Shown here: one piece after another, positions 19,400 through 33,229 of the stretch | Layout: each line of letters begins with the position of its first letter | Position numbering within the stretch: the first letter of the stretch is position 1 | Assembly (NCBI GenBank): GCA_002110485.1 | Contig: MOWL01000088.1 | Location: forward strand, 1,302,001 to 1,366,000 | Length of the DNA stretch: 64,000 bases | Direction of reading: 5' to 3' | Source of the DNA: Emergomyces orientalis | Lineage: Eukaryota; Ascomycota; Eurotiomycetes; Onygenales; Ajellomycetaceae | Program-made: the position numbers and the translations under genes | Notes under the pieces: generated by a model | What the model saw: the letters and a program-made list of their open reading frames with translations, nothing else | Told to the model about the DNA's origin: nothing | Databases searched by the model: none

Positions 19400-22300
19400 T
19401 ACATTTAATGTTCACCAACAACTTACAGCATTGTATATATGCTACATAATTGAACACATATATATCCATGTATGTCATGATTCCCCGCGCGCCTGAATAT
19501 GCTGTGGATATAGGAGGAGAGTAGAGCAGAGTGCATCACTTAGACAACAGTGCCATTCTGCCAGTCACTTAGTTGTAGGTTCACGAAACGGCTCAGCCCC
19601 GTTGTTCCATTCTTGTGTGTGATTCTCTCCCTATCCAAGAGCACTTTATTGATAAACTTGCCTGCTTCGACGGGGGGGCAAAGGATGAGAGCGGGCGGTG
19701 GCACAGTGAATGATGAGAGGTTGAGGTTGAGGTGGGTCGATTGTTCTGTCGTCCGTCGCAAGTGGTGTGTGTGGGTGACTGGGAAACCGTAGCAGCCTGG
19801 CAAAGAAATCTTTGGGGGGGAGTGAAGCCATCGTGAACTCATTCTAGAAAAGTTTGAAAGATGAAAATTCTCCACTGAGCACCATAAAAAAGCCACTCGA
19901 TTCTAGTTTATGCCCAATGTTTCGAATCTGATGGAGATCAAATCATGATAATTTTCAAAAATTGGTCAACCTGGTGGACCCGCTCTTATCGTGTCCCAGA
20001 CTACGGAGTATCTTGGTGTAATGGAGGGCCTTTTGGGCCGCCGATATGGAAAAGATGCCGGGCGCAGCTGGCATGGAGCCAGCCGTCTTATGATCATTTT
20101 GGCCTAGTGGTTAGTGCCATGGGCCCGGGGAGCCACTGGTCATGACACTTGGCAACAATTTTGTGCTCTTTCAGGGCCAGTCACTGACGCATAAATATAT
20201 TAAAGTTCCCACCACAAATGTCACTCTGAGGGCGAATTAGATTCATGTTACGGAGTACCCCGTAGTGAAAGGAGGAGATTGTGAAAAAAAAATTTAAATC
20301 AGGGAGAATGACAAAGTTGCATGAGGGATTATGAGATACACTATTATGCTTACTCAGTCATTTTTCTCGCACTGTTTATTTGCCGAGTTCGTTTGTTTTC
20401 GGGTTGAAGATTTCTGCTGATCGGCAAAAACTGCCATCGAATAATATGCATTACTCACGTGTTTTGGTCATGGCAAGTCGTTTGTGGAAGAAACATGAGT
20501 TGGCGACGCCGATTACATGCGGTCCTTTGACTTTTCCTGGTGAAAGGGTACCTAGGCAGCTAGAAAACACTTCAAATCGCTCCCTAGGGGGTTGTGTGGA
20601 AAAAACCATGTTTTGAACCATAAGACCCGAATAATCGGCATGCGAGCTAATTTCCAGATCCATCAAATGGCGTTGTTCAATAACTATTTCGCTGCGGGGA
20701 TACTGGCCTTTCCGTTAACCCGAAGCTCTATACCTAGGGGCCCGGGAAGGCACACAAAAATTCAACCAGCCAACCTGGCTTCCATAAAATCAGGGCAATG
20801 GAGGGGGTTGACAACTTGTCATTAGCGGTTGAAGTAAGCAAAACAAGAGGCAGCCTGCCGAGGCGCCATAAAATGCTTGATTTCCCCACATAGGCCACTC
20901 TTGATCATACCAAGAGCATTGCCAAGCCCCACTGTTGAACGTCGTTTATAGAGTACCAACAATTTAGAAAAGGTAAAAAAGGGATATCCTTTCGTAACTT
21001 GAACAAACCATGGGGGTATGTTGAGGTTGTTTCTTGGGGGTTTTGTTCAGGTCATTAAAATCATTGTGTCATCCAGACCAGGATAATGCAGGGTGACACA
21101 AATTCACACATAGCCTGGTAGGTCTGTGCCAGCCATGTCCCTCCTACTAATGGAGGATTACACGCGGTCAAAGATGTCAGAGGTAGGGGGGGGGGAGGGT
21201 TCAAAACTTAACGCTTATCCGTTTAAGCATAGTAAAAATATCTGATTAAAGACCCATGCATGTGTCTTTCCATCCATCCGTCGATGCTCGGAGAACCTGA
21301 ACGAATATGAGGTTGAGTGGAAAATAATGGAGCCCGCCTTGCCCGGTGTCGAGTGTCGACCCGATCACGGCCGAAGAGCGAAGACAGAATAATACTGTGG
21401 CAAGGATGGTAATTAAAAATGTGGACACATCATGTTCAGCTTGTCTTCCCCCAACAAACAAAACTTGTTTCCTGAGCAGCTTTGGCCGCTAGTGTGGACC
21501 CCGGAGAGCTTCATTGCCCCTTTTCTTTTTCTAGCGTGGAAAAACACAATGGAATCAACCATCTGTCTAGTTGCGCTAATAGAGAAATGCAACCCTGCTA
21601 GTTATTCATCGACGGAATTATTATTACTATCGATCCCCCCCATGCGAAAGGACGGAGCTCACTGACGAGGCCAGGGCCAAAATGTGTGGGGTGAAACGCC
21701 GACAGCGCTGTTGAATTAGGGTTAGTGTTGCTTTTCGGGAGGGGGCTGGCCAGGCGCTTAAAGCCGTTTATACCAGGGCACAGATTTCCAAGCTGATGCC
21801 AAACTGCAGTGCATTATTGATTCGTTCACGATTGGTTCCCGATAGGTCGCTTGAAATCACATATCTAGGTATGTTTGTTGCTATTTTGAAATACCTACAT
21901 ACGTTGATGGTAACTTTCCCCTCCCTCCCGCCCGCCCCGCGCCAATCACAAGGACCGCTGCTGGAGCCAAGGAAAGGTGAGGTATGCATAGGGCACATGG
22001 AGTCTTTTCCCAAGGTTGTTCCAAGGCTAGGAGGTGGAAACCGCCAGGAGCACCGAACCTCAGCGTCTTTCGAAAGTGCAAAGGTTGTCTTTGGTTATCG
22101 ATCTATCGATCTATCGATCTCTTACCCGCGGTAACCAATGCGCAGTTTCTATTCAACTTTGTTCATGAGGGATTTCCCGCCACGAACTGTTTCTTTCAGG
22201 GTAGCACTAAACTCTGAATGCATGCGGCAGGACCCAATTCGAACCAACATGGGATCTGAGGGGGGGTCGTTTCAGTGTGTCATTTTTATTTTTATTTTTG

Positions 22301-25300
22301 TTGAAGATAAGTAGCCAAGAAGTCCAATGGGGGATAAAGGTGAATAAAAAACATGAAAACCAGTAATTACTATTACTTGGGACAAATACAGGCAACGTTC
22401 CCGCAAGCGGTCGATTTGGATCACAAGTGTTGCTCTCTTTTGAAGCCAAGATAAGTCCGCATCTGGAGGCCTGATACTCCCTACTTGACCAAGCGTTGGA
22501 GCTGTTGCTACCCAAAAATGGGATATAACCGGCTATCTCCGTGGCAAATATAAATGATTGGCTTTTGGCTAGGACAATCTAAACTTCTGCGCCAGGCCTA
22601 AGATATTTTTTCTCTTATCACATCCTCCGTTCCGTGCAGGGGACAGTTTCTTCGCCACCGTCCGTCAGCCTCTTGGCCGGCCTACTCTCGCGGTGGACAT
22701 TTCAAGCGGTATGTTCCGGTCGGTATGAGCTATCTAGATGCGAATAACGGCGTCTCACGATCCTATCATTCTTCTTTGTTTTATATAAAGATTCTTTTCA
22801 TTGCTGCGCTATTTAAGCTCTTGGCTGCCAGCAGGAATCTCGCATTCCAATTGTCCTTTATTATTTTTTGTTCACGGACGACCCCATGACTGCCATTTCC
22901 GGGGCAGCTTTCGCTTCGGCGCTATGTCCCAATTTTTTTTTTTTTTTTTTTTTCTTCTCCCATGTTCTGCTAGGCTAGACGTTTCTTCACGCGGGTAGAC
23001 ATAATTTGCCTAGCCGACATTCCACAACGTTACCTGTTGACCATTTTCATGGGGTTTTCCGCTGTCACGAGGCCTCAGTTTGGGGTTTCATGCAGCCAGC
23101 CCGTCAATGATAAAAACTTTCCGTTGGTTTCCCCGCCTGCACTGCCCCTGAAACTGACCCTCGTCAACATGGGTAGGGCTCTAGATTGCGCGTGGGCCCG
23201 TGATTCAGATGTACTGGCTCTGCAGAGAGGTGGTATTCATCCTGCTTCTCGTTTCGTTTCCCTAAGAGCTCCAAGATACCCTGTCCATTTAACCTGGTCG
23301 AATATTCCGCTGTTCTTGTCGCCTGTCCCAATCTCGTACTGCTGTTCGGCAATAAATATTTCAAGCCCATGAGGAGGTTATTATACCCAATCATTTTCAC
23401 ATATATTCCAGAGGTAACAGAATATATTTTCCATTTTGCGCGGAGCAACGGTTCATCCCCTGTTTTCCCGGCCTTGGCACATTTGGCAAGTTTTCGGGTT
23501 TAGGAGTATCTCAAGTTAACAAAGTCTCGCCTCCAGCGTCCATCATAATACCTAGAAATACTCGACATGTTCTTTCATCTGGCATGACGCTATATCCTTT
23601 CCACTTCCCTTTCCCCTTCCCTGAACAACATATTGACCCACAAACGGGCCAATATCATCGACTTCATAGGCCCGATGCGCATTCGGAAATTTTTTGGAAG
23701 ATACACCTTATTCAAGAGTTTCTGATTTCCAGCAGGATTAGCCATCCAACAAATCCCTAAAGCACGAACGCTCTCACTAGAGTTTATGCCGTAGCGTTTT
23801 CAAGAATACGTCACCCGTGCCCAACAATAATGCGACGGACCTAGGAAACCGTGCCCGAGTTGTTTCTAGCCTCTTGCAGCCCCTGATGAGGTGAATGCTC
23901 AGACAAGGCTCGCAAATACTCCACATAAAGCGCGAAGATCCCGATCCAGGTCTGTTCTACTTTGGGATATTGAGCAGGCCGATTCCTAAAACGCCTATGT
24001 TGATTTGAAGGTCGGAGTGGTTTAGGCGATATCCCTTGTTCGTCCAATCCTGCGTCTGCGGAGTGGAACATACAGCTGATCACAAAACGGCGGGTGGAAT
24101 TATAAGCCAGTTAATTACATGAGCCATCCGAGTAGGCGTTGACTTCTGAAGGATTCCCACTCTCTGAGTTTGCTGGAAATAGACCAATCAGTACATTTCA
24201 AGTCGTTTCCTTGAGGCTATTAATGGCACGAGGGACATCGCGTAGGGCTCGTGGTTCTTAATGCCGTTGTATATAAGATCATTATTGGATCGGTTCATCT
24301 CCCCTGAACAGTCTTTACCTCGTATATCCACTTGTCCCCAGTAAGTTCTTCTAGCTAGCATGTCCTGGAGGAATATATAATGTTGTTGATGTTTGCTTCA
24401 TATAAAATCTCGCCAGAACCCTCTAGGTCTCTTTAATTGTTCCTAATTGATTCCTCAACTTTGATGTGAAATTCCGGAACAACCACCCAGAAAGTCGGAC
24501 ATAACTGCCATACCATAGAGCCTAGAGCGACTGGGGCAAGCGTACACCAAAACTGCTCAGCTTCGAAAGAGCAAAAACCGACACCTGTGCTGCAGCAGCA
24601 GTTATATTTCCCTGGCGGCTGGCGAAAGTGCACGAGAATCACAATCTATTCTAATACCCTAATTGCCATGTTGAAAATACAAATAAAGAATGCGATAAAA
24701 CTAAGAAGAGACCGGCTTCTTCTCAAGGCAAAAATCCATTACCCAAAAATTCCTCAATCCGGATTGAACCATGAGAAAGTCAAGCCCGCTAAAATTCAGA
24801 AAATTTTCTTTAATGGGATCGCTCAATTCGTTTCCATAGTAAATAGCCCAAAGTAACGTCCGCCGGGCACCGATCCCCCACGTATACGGTAACCCTCACC
24901 ATCAAGTAGCTTTCATAGAACGTAGCGGCGAGCTTGAAATATGGAAAGCTAAACTTTCGTTTTAAGAGATGTCCTCCCTTTAAAACACACAGTTATTTCA
25001 TCATCCAACCCCGCTACCTCTGCATTGGGTGCAAAACGCAATCGGCCATCCATTGCCGCCTGTATAGTGGATGGGAAGGGCTGTACTTGTAAAACTTTTT
25101 GATATGTCCTGAGAGAAAGCCCGCCGAGTTTAGTGCGTGAAACTTCCTGTCTTGAATTATACAAGAGAAGAAAATATCACGTAGAAGGAGATAAAGAGAG
25201 TTGGCTCCGGAGTCGCAAATGAAGAATCTTTGTTGCAGTTGAGTCCATTATTCTGGCCCAGCGAAGCAATGAAGCATATTCCGCTCCCAAAAAACGAAGG

Positions 25301-25560
25301 ACGAAAAAATGAGGTTTTCTTATTCCCGAATATGCGAGAAAGGAGAAGGACCAAAAAGTAAAAGAAATGTCACACATACCAGCTCCAAAGACGTGCCCAC
25401 ACCGTCCATGTCTATGCGTTCTGAAGAATAATGCTTCCCCATCCAAAAATAAATATACGCTATTACAAAATAAAACAATCAGGGTATCTTTGTACATGAT
25501 TTATCTTTTGTCAGGCCAGACGCCCGGCACTGCTATGCGAATCTCCAAAACGGTGACTCG
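19400..25560. other. 6 kb region without recognisable genes
   Basis: No open frame longer than about 120 codons and no recognisable domain was found on either strand. Noted items: an 8-mer TATCGATC tandem at 22096-22120, a 21-nt T run at 22933-22953, and a few short protein-like minus-strand frames (24642-24433, 25164-24949, 25497-25177) that I could not join into a gene. It may be decayed repeat DNA, non-coding RNA or long regulatory sequence. Confidence 0.5.
22096..22120. repeat. TATCGATC tandem repeat, three copies
   Basis: Three perfect copies of an 8-bp unit, followed by one more T. The unit is self-complementary around its ATCGAT core, so it could fold into a hairpin. Confidence 0.8.
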
Positions 25561-25565
25561 GCTTA

Positions 25566-26698
25566 TCAACCCTCTAGCGTCTCGGGCAGCCCAGCAACAG
25601 AGCCATTTGTCGTGCTGCCGCGGGGAGGAGGATCAGCATATGCTAGGGGAAACCCATCGCCACCACTTGATGCTGACGCCTTGCGGAATCCTTCACGAGC
25701 AAGCATCGTATTGAGAACAGCGCAGTTATACGCAGCTTCGCCTGGGGGTACCACGACGAAAATATATGTATTATCGGTGAACCGGCCCAGGAATACATTA
25801 AACTGTGGTGTCTTGGTATGCATTACTAAAAAGCTCGCGGATGCCGGCGTAGTATGCGTATTCCTAGCAGCGCAATGTTTGAAAGCCTTCATAATATTCG
25901 AGAGTCGTTCGTGGCGGTCAAATATAGGATTCAAGCGGCCGACTTCTGATGCAACGGATGTAACGGTAAGGAATGTAGAGCGCTCAAATAATATGACCTC
26001 CTCGGCCTCAATCGTCTCTGCAAAAGCCTGCAGGAATCGCTCGATGACAGAGAGGTTCGGGATAAGTTTGTGGACAATTCCTGCCCATGCCTTGTACAGG
26101 GATTGATCCCAAATACTACTGCCAAATGTATCTATTGCAAAAGATCCGGATCTTGCACGGATGAGAGATGAACGTTCTTCGTATATTCGCTGTCGATGTT
26201 CCGTCTGTATTAAATCGAGTTTGTGGATGAGGCAGAAGACATAGGCATTGGGGCTGAATTCCTGAAGGGCGGTTATGATAGCAAAGTAAGTGTCGAGGTC
26301 ACGTTCAACTTCGCGGGATTCGATATCAAAGACGTAGATGAGTACAGCGACATCGGAAAAGATGTTCTCCCGTTGTGATGCGAGATAAGTCTCCATGAAT
26401 GCATCTTGCCTGGCAAAATAAACCACTTGTCAGAAACGAAACAAAACCCCAATCAATCTGCTCTGAAGCAGGGTGTGAGCATTCCATGGGGTCGCAAAAC
26501 TCACCCTCCACAATCCCAGAGATTCAAAGTCAGATTTCCCATGAACTTGACATGGCTGTGCTCCACATCGATTGTGGCTCCCAGGCGGCGGACATCCTTC
26601 GCGACATAGTTGCTGAATATGATCGAGCGCATAGACGACTTCCCCGACCCACTCTTGCCCATAAGTAGGACCTTACGTTTCTTCTTTCGCACATCCAT
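25566..26698 (-). CDS. GTR1: Rag GTPase Gtr1 (RagA/B type)
   Basis: The small GTPase of the EGO/Ragulator pathway that reports amino-acid sufficiency to TORC1 at the vacuole. Two exons, 26698-26505 and 26409-25566, total 346 codons with stop (345 residues). Seen in order: a basic N-terminus (RKKKRK), P-loop GKSGSGKSS near residue 14, switch I region GATIDVEHSHVKF, the WDCGGQ DxxG-type motif split by the intron, then the Rag-specific SQRENIF and HKLDL. The C-terminal half has the roadblock-like Rag domain needed to pair with Gtr2. The final 35 residues (from about SGGDGFPLAY) are Gly/Pro/Ser-rich and longer than in yeast. I start at 26698 (MDVRKKKRK), where fungal homologues usually begin; an ATG at 26734 would add 12 residues. 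Confidence 0.95.
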
Positions 26699-26734
26699 TT
26701 TTGCCGCTCGTATTTTGAGAATAAGCTGGGCCAA

Positions 26735-27644
26735 CCCAATGTATTATTGATGGCGGGGTCAGATCCGCATAGCATCGAAAGCTTGCAGGGAAGAAACTAG
26801 TGCGGAGGTTGTGCTCAGTTGTTCCCGGCCTCAAACTTGACCAAACAACCAGTTCATGGCCAAAGGCGGGGATCTGCACATTCGGTTGTTCGTCTCTATA
26901 CTTGGATGGTCAGACGGCGCTGCCAATTGTTGACATCGTTGAAGTTGAACATGCTAAGGAGAGTTCCAAGGTTTCTACTGAAGGTTCAAGTTGGCGATAG
27001 TTCCACGTGACCTAGGAATTTCCACGCAGGGATAGGATCTATACCTATTTTGACTGTTACAATCACGCATGTATCCTCGTCTTTTTTGAAATGCAACGTG
27101 GTTATATGCCTCTTTGCTTCTATGTGGTGAATAAAAGTCGCGTATCTTTACAAATGGGACGCACAGAATGAGCATTTCATACTAGCTATAGCGCGCGTTT
27201 GTGTTTCATATCTACACCAAGTAGTTCTGAACATTGAACCAATAGTGGCCCCCTTACTCCCTCCCAGAATTAAGCAATGGCAATGAGTTCCAAGATAGGG
27301 TTATGCCGTTGGTCGCATTCCTATATGGAGCTTGAATATGAATGAAATATGAATGAAGATTTACCAATCCATTCTCTTGCAGAAGAAAAGCTCCCATCCC
27401 GCAATCCTCATCAACCGCCAATGCGAAATATCAAAAAGTGCAGCAACTAGGGAGGGTGGGAAAAATAAGGAAAAAGAATATTAAGAGCAGGGAGATGCAG
27501 ATTAGAAATAAATGTCAAAATATAAGAAAATAAAGCTCGCCGAAGGAGTCCCATGCGAAGGTATCATTATCATTAAGTAAGGTCCAAAGTCACACCGCGA
27601 AGTATTCAAAATAGGACCTATAGAGGCCACTAAGGAGTTCATAA
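26735..27644. other. Intergenic, GTR1 promoter side
   Basis: About 0.9 kb between the 3' end of the URC4-like gene and the start of GTR1, both on the minus strand. Only short frames and no domain were found. The GTR1 promoter and the URC4-like 3'-UTR should lie here. Confidence 0.5.
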
Positions 27645-29356
27645 TTAAAACACGGTCCCATCAGAGAGAATCATAATTGGGGGTTCTTTAGTGTTTGGCC
27701 GAGATACTTCCGCAATTTCACGCCCTCCCTAGACGACAATATTAGTTAATGATTGTAAGACTCCAAGTAATCATTACTGACCTTCCAAGTTCCGGCTTCG
27801 AGCATCTGAGCAAGGGATAAACGTTCCCCAGGCCCTAGATCTAACAAATTATTCACTTCTTCAAGCAATTCATCGAGAAATCCGACTGTGAGAGCTCTCC
27901 ATTCCACAATCACATCATCGTCCGGGGCGAAAAGAGGAACTACTTCCATATTTGGTTGGCCTTTGATCATTGCATTGGATTTATACGCCTCAAGGCCTCG
28001 CTCAGCGTCCTCGCGCTTGAGATTCAAGAGGCCCATATCGATGAGAAGCCCTCCGTTCCGATATTCAGGCAGGCCGGTCAAAAGTTCGCTCCCAGAAAAT
28101 TGAATATTCATCACCTTTGTCATCGGTGCCATGAGTGAGTAACAAAGCCATTGTGTCAGCTTGTGGAACGGAACAATGCTTTCCCAAGGTTTTGCAGTGG
28201 GCGACGAAGATAGCGTAGAACAGTGCCAAGCATCTCCAATGGACACGCCGTCAATCTGGGTTCGAGATGGGGGCCAAATCGACGATAGGCCATCCATGAG
28301 CACGGACCATAGTGTCGGAATAGAAATGATAGGTACGGATGATGCGAGAGTTGTGTCGTGAGAAAGAAGGTAGTCTGCAGATAATAAAGTTAGTATGGCT
28401 AAAATGCCGGGTTTTTCGGGAAACAAGGTATGTAAACACCCATACCAAGCATGTTCCCTGGCCGTGCATCAACCCCGAAAAGCTCTTGGTTGTTCAATGC
28501 TTCTGACAACCTTATCAACAATCCAGCCCGACCCTCCAACCCAGGCAATGGATTGTGCTCAGAATGTTGCATCCCCTTCGCAAGTAATTCTACCGTGATC
28601 TTTTTCAAGCCCGCACCATCCACTTGGCACGGCTCCGTCGGGTCGCTACTGAACAAGCCTGTCTTGAACATTTCCAAACTTGCCACCGCAAGACCTTCAC
28701 TTCTCCTGTAGATTTTTCCCGATTCCTTAGATTTATACGACCACCTACTCCCCGACCCAGCGTCCAACAAGACAGAAATGAGAAAGAGGTCAATCAATCG
28801 CCTGGTCCGTTCAAACGTGTCAATGGTACTAGGCCATGATTGGAGGAGTTGGTTGATCCGGGGTCTCCCGCCAACGTCAAAATGATGCCAACGACCATGG
28901 GCAGGTATCGTATGATAATCGGGGGCGTAATCTCGCTACAAATTTTCGTTTAAAAGACATTAGAATGGGGCCCGATGTGGAAAGACTGGAAGGGTGGGAT
29001 CAGCCGCGTACCTTGATTATTGATGCAACGTATTGAGCCGTGTCTGCAAACTTGCCAGGATCTACATCGAAATGATTCAGTTGGTTCCTCTTCGCTTTCT
29101 GCATAATCACTTTTGATCGCTGGCGAACTGCATGGATACTTCGTAGATAGGCCGCTGGGTCCAAATTGGGGTCTGGTGGGGGGGCGATTGGGACCTCCGG
29201 GATTGGCACAGATACGCCGTTTCCAGTTTTCATAGACATGGGAACCTTCAGCGAGGCATTTGAAGTTCTTGCACTGCTGGTCGACATAAAAGACTCGCGG
29301 TCATCTTTCTCGTCGCTGGTCGACAGCTTTGAGTCCTTGCGCCTGAACAAACCCAT
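27645..29356 (-). CDS. DUF1688 protein, URC4-like (uracil catabolism)
   Basis: A DUF1688-family protein; the yeast member URC4 (Lachancea kluyveri) is needed for the URC route of uracil degradation. The biochemical step is not known to me. Four exons, 29356-29012, 28935-28446, 28374-27782 and 27728-27645, total 504 codons with stop (503 residues). An N-terminal Ser-rich linker precedes the conserved block that starts at AYLRSIHAVRQRS and runs through YAPDYHTIPAHGRWHHFDVG, GSGSRWSYKS, EHNPLPGLEGRAGLL, YRNGGLLIDMGLL and VVEWRALTV-like IVEWRALTV. The gene ends TKEPPIMILSDGTVF, a typical DUF1688 C-terminus supplied by a short 84-nt last exon. I prefer MGLFRRKDS as start; an ATG at 29380 would add eight residues. 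Confidence 0.9.
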
Positions 29357-29399
29357 GGTAGAACGTCGGGAATGCGCCACAGTTGCTGCGAACTGTAAA

Positions 29400-32300
29400 G
29401 AAATTTAGAGTTCCAGGGCTGCAACCTCGAAAAATTGCAAACACAGCAGGACTAAATAATATATTATCTGGAGAGTGAGTGGTGGTTGAAAGAAAGCGAG
29501 AGGAGGAAACGGGGGGGAGACAAAGTCGACGGAGGCGAGGTTGGTGGGGAGGGTTGATTTGAGGGGGCACATGTGGAAGAAGGGGTAACTTTTCTAACAA
29601 CACCCGGGGTTATCTTCTCCTACTTAGAGCCAGGGTTACGAGCTCTCGAAACCCGGCTAACTACTAGGGAGATCAAATTTCATGGAACCCAGTCAGCCCC
29701 AAGAGAAATTCGTAACAGGGAGGGCTGACTACTATTAAACCTTCAGTTGGAACTTGGAAGTTATGGGTGAGTGAGATTTGGGATCTGGCTGAGGGTACAG
29801 GAGTGCATGCATTCGATAACTACGCTAGGTACTGGTGAGTTACTGAGTCTGTTCGTGCTTCTTGCTTCTTGCTGGAGCATCAAAGCTGTCGAGAAAGGAA
29901 GTGGAGGGAGAAAGGTGGGTTTGCGAACGAAAGAATGGAGCGCTTAGGGGGAACCATCTCTGCAACTAGGCTTTTCTAGGTTCTCTAATCGCTTCCCAAG
30001 GTTTTGCCCGTTCATCCCCGCGATCACGTTCGGTTAAATACGTCCTAGTGGTCACTGGTCAGACTGGCTTGCACCAGGTCCTTCAAGTTTCCGGTTCACG
30101 TTTTTATACGAAACAAAATAAAGGATCAACAGCCGCCCTGCAGAAAAAGCCACATATGAGGCATTCTTGTCACTGCATTGCTAGCAGCCGAATCAGATAG
30201 GCTCAACCAAAAATGAACTGAGCAGTGAGGAAACGCTGGAAGATCTGGGTCCGGGAACCAATCTTCTAGGCTTTGACCCCTTCCAGACTCAGAGGAGGCG
30301 TTGCCTGGTGGAGCCTGGTTGCAATAGTGAGGAATGGTGTCGGAAGAGATTAAGTTGCAGCGGCCGAGCCCTTGGATCTGATGGCTTGTGCTGCCGCCTG
30401 GGGAGATGGATATCCAGCTCGCTCCTCCCAGATAGTTGTGATGAATAACAGACAGACGAAATGCAGCCAAACAGCACAGGAAAACACATGGTGGAAGTCG
30501 TTCAGGATCGCCACGCCTTTAATTGAACAATTCTACCAATCATAGCCTGGGTAAACCATTTACCGAAAACGGTAGTTGGCCAGCTATTTCTACTGAATAG
30601 TGTTATTGTTTGTTCCCCCAAAAGCCAATCGTTCTATGATCAGAGTAGTCATGAAGACAACCAGACAGTTTGCGGAAGGCCTATATTGAGGAGGTGCAAA
30701 ATTACAAAAAGTCATGGCTGAACTTATCCACATGCAAGCGAAAAACAGACGCGAGGTATCATTTTGCCTCAGCCGTGATCGGCCACGCAGGCTACCCCTC
30801 TCTGATGTCCCTTGGAGGGGCGATAGCTAATGGCTACAGACCACGAAAGATAGTCTTATCTGCAAGGGGCAGACCAGGCGGCAGGGGCCCACCTGGTTGA
30901 AAGAAAACATAGGCGAGATTCCCATGCAACATGAAATTTCTCCTAAATTGCAGAGAGCGCCTCTGCTGGGATATCCCTTCATTGGCGTCACTAGAACTTT
31001 TCGTGGAATATTCCTTTACGTAATTATCGTGCTTGCTTTTTAGTTTGTTATGGGGTTGTTAATACTGGCTGCCAGGCCTTCGGGTATCAAGTGCAAACTA
31101 CGCAAAAAACACGGTTGCCGATCCATGACCTTGAAGCTGGCGATCGTCTACCAGCGGCCCCATGCTCAATGCTGCTCCATCCATGGATTCTTGCAAGGCT
31201 GGTTATTTACAAGTAAGCAATTAAGCACGGCCTTCAAATTCGGCGTTTAACCATATGTTGAGTTGGTCAAACAAGGGCATATTTTGTTTGATGGATAAAA
31301 CCTGCAGATATTTCATATTCCACACCGTCCCAGCAGCTTCTCAGTGACGGCAATGCTTAGTCTGCATTACCCAGAGTCGTAACACCAACCTGAGCGTTTG
31401 AGTTTCGATGTGGGAGCTACGGTTACCTGCACAGAGTTTTAGCGCTGACCGTGAGTGTTGCAGTATCGAAATTGGGAAGGACACCGAGGACATGCAATAT
31501 CTATTTTTTCTCGGGATATGCTCCGTATATATATATATATATATATATAAACTCGCTAATCTGCCACATGTTGCATCCTACAGCGCATTAATCTCGGTTT
31601 CTTTTTGTTTCCCTTTTTCTGCACTTACTGGCAACACGGCGTTGGTAAGGAGTAAGGCCTGAACAGCTCACATACGCCTCGCCATTCCACCCGCCAATAC
31701 CCACAGAATTCCAAGCCAACATGGATACCTACTTACACATGAATTGGGGCGGGGGCGGCCTGGAGTGGACATAAAAATTCACACAAAACGAAAATGGGAA
31801 TGAAAATGAAAAGAAGCTCCCAAAATCCGCGATTCCGCGTCAATTGTGGTTCTTTATCTCGCTAACAGAGCCCCAAAATTTGCATCTGGCCATAACTAGT
31901 CACTAACCTGACTAGGCGGGTGGACGGCTGCTCTCCGTAGCGCCGCGGTAGCAACCTGTCATCCAGCCGGGTCCTTGCCCACCGCCGTGGAGCTGGAGGC
32001 ACTAAGCAGGGGCCCAGTTTTGCTCCACTGACACGGTAGCGTCGGTAGGTTCCAAGGTTAACACAACTTTTCCGTTTCTGCCTGGGGTATCCTGCCGCAA
32101 GCATCCGTCATTTTTTACAAGGTTCCGCAGGCTCATTCCTACCGCTTCAAAAATTTCGTACTGTCACAAACCCTTGTTTCCCATCAGGGACCATGAATCC
32201 CGTCGGGTGTCGGGATGCAAAACGTGGAAATGAGAGTTTGGTCTCATGAGCCTCACGGTGAGTTAATTTTGTGCATTGGCTGGCAAATTATGCGTTTCGA

Positions 32301-33229
32301 CTGGTAATGGGAGGCTAGCGGCTGGTTGGGCCGTTCCCTGAACTTTCAAACCCATCGCTTGTTCACCGAAACAGGCCCACCCTCCAGCTCTCCGCTTTTA
32401 ACGACGGGGTACGGACTACAAGAAGGGAAAACTTACCCAAAAACCACCAGCATCCACGGGTAACTCTCTATGTTAACTATTTCTTTTACCCGAATAGGAG
32501 CAGACACTGGCAATACGTCCATAATAGTAATCTGTAACACTCCTTGATCCTCATCCTGATATTTTGGTTGGTCAGAAGCTGGAAACTTTTTCATGTTATA
32601 TTCCAAAAATTTTCTGAATCCCATCAACGTTCGTTAGTCAACTGCAGATAATCGGCTCACATAGCATTTACCTCGGTAAATTCTAGTGAAGAATGAGTAT
32701 GAATGACACACCATTTACCCTCAGTTGCAATTCTCTTGTGGTAATGTACGCAGTATCACAGCTGGGCGATAATAAATATGTCTGAGGTAGAATGTCAAAG
32801 ATGTAGGGGAATCGGATTAACGAAATTCCACCATAGTCACATGACCCTTTGCGGTCATTGTGCGCTAAACCCAAACCAGCGGCAACAAGGGCTAGACTTC
32901 GTACCTGGACACGCGGAATGCGATCTCTTGTTCTGTTCAATCCAAAATGGTCTCAGAATTCTGATTGATGGTCGTTCCTTTTATCTGGCATTGATAGCAA
33001 GGCATACGTGAAATGAGTAGATAGGCTTGGTTTGGTGATTGCGGAGTCTGAGTGTATTCAGTTTTGAACCACCTGATGCGGCATCATCAATTACCTAACT
33101 GACCTGGTGCCTCCCAAACAGGTGAAGACCCAAGACAATGAAGTGACCTCTGCTATACATCAAGCTTCTCGTCAGCCCAACTGACGTTCAACAACTTCTA
33201 GGGTCGAAATAGTTGCCAACCAAAAACCC
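29400..33229. other. 3.8 kb divergent intergenic region
   Basis: Lies between the divergent URC4-like (-) and Swa2-like (+) genes. A TA dinucleotide run sits near 31525-31549. Short open frames occur, including a plus-strand frame at 32778-33011 with two CxxC pairs, and a protein-like minus-strand stretch ending in a GTAAGT signal near 32432. None is convincing enough to call a gene. Confidence 0.45.
31525..31549. repeat. TA dinucleotide microsatellite
   Basis: Alternating TA run of about 24 nt in the long gap upstream of the Swa2-like gene. Confidence 0.9.

Noticed and set aside
20098..20140. tRNA-like GTGGTTAGTGCC sequence
   Set aside because: It resembles a D-arm, but I could not form an acceptor stem, anticodon arm and T-arm around it.
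25612..26106. 164-codon plus-strand open frame
   Set aside because: Antisense shadow of GTR1; the minus-strand protein is clearly conserved.
30126..30470. 114-codon minus-strand frame in the long gap
   Set aside because: No recognisable family, no splice context and composition like the surrounding DNA.
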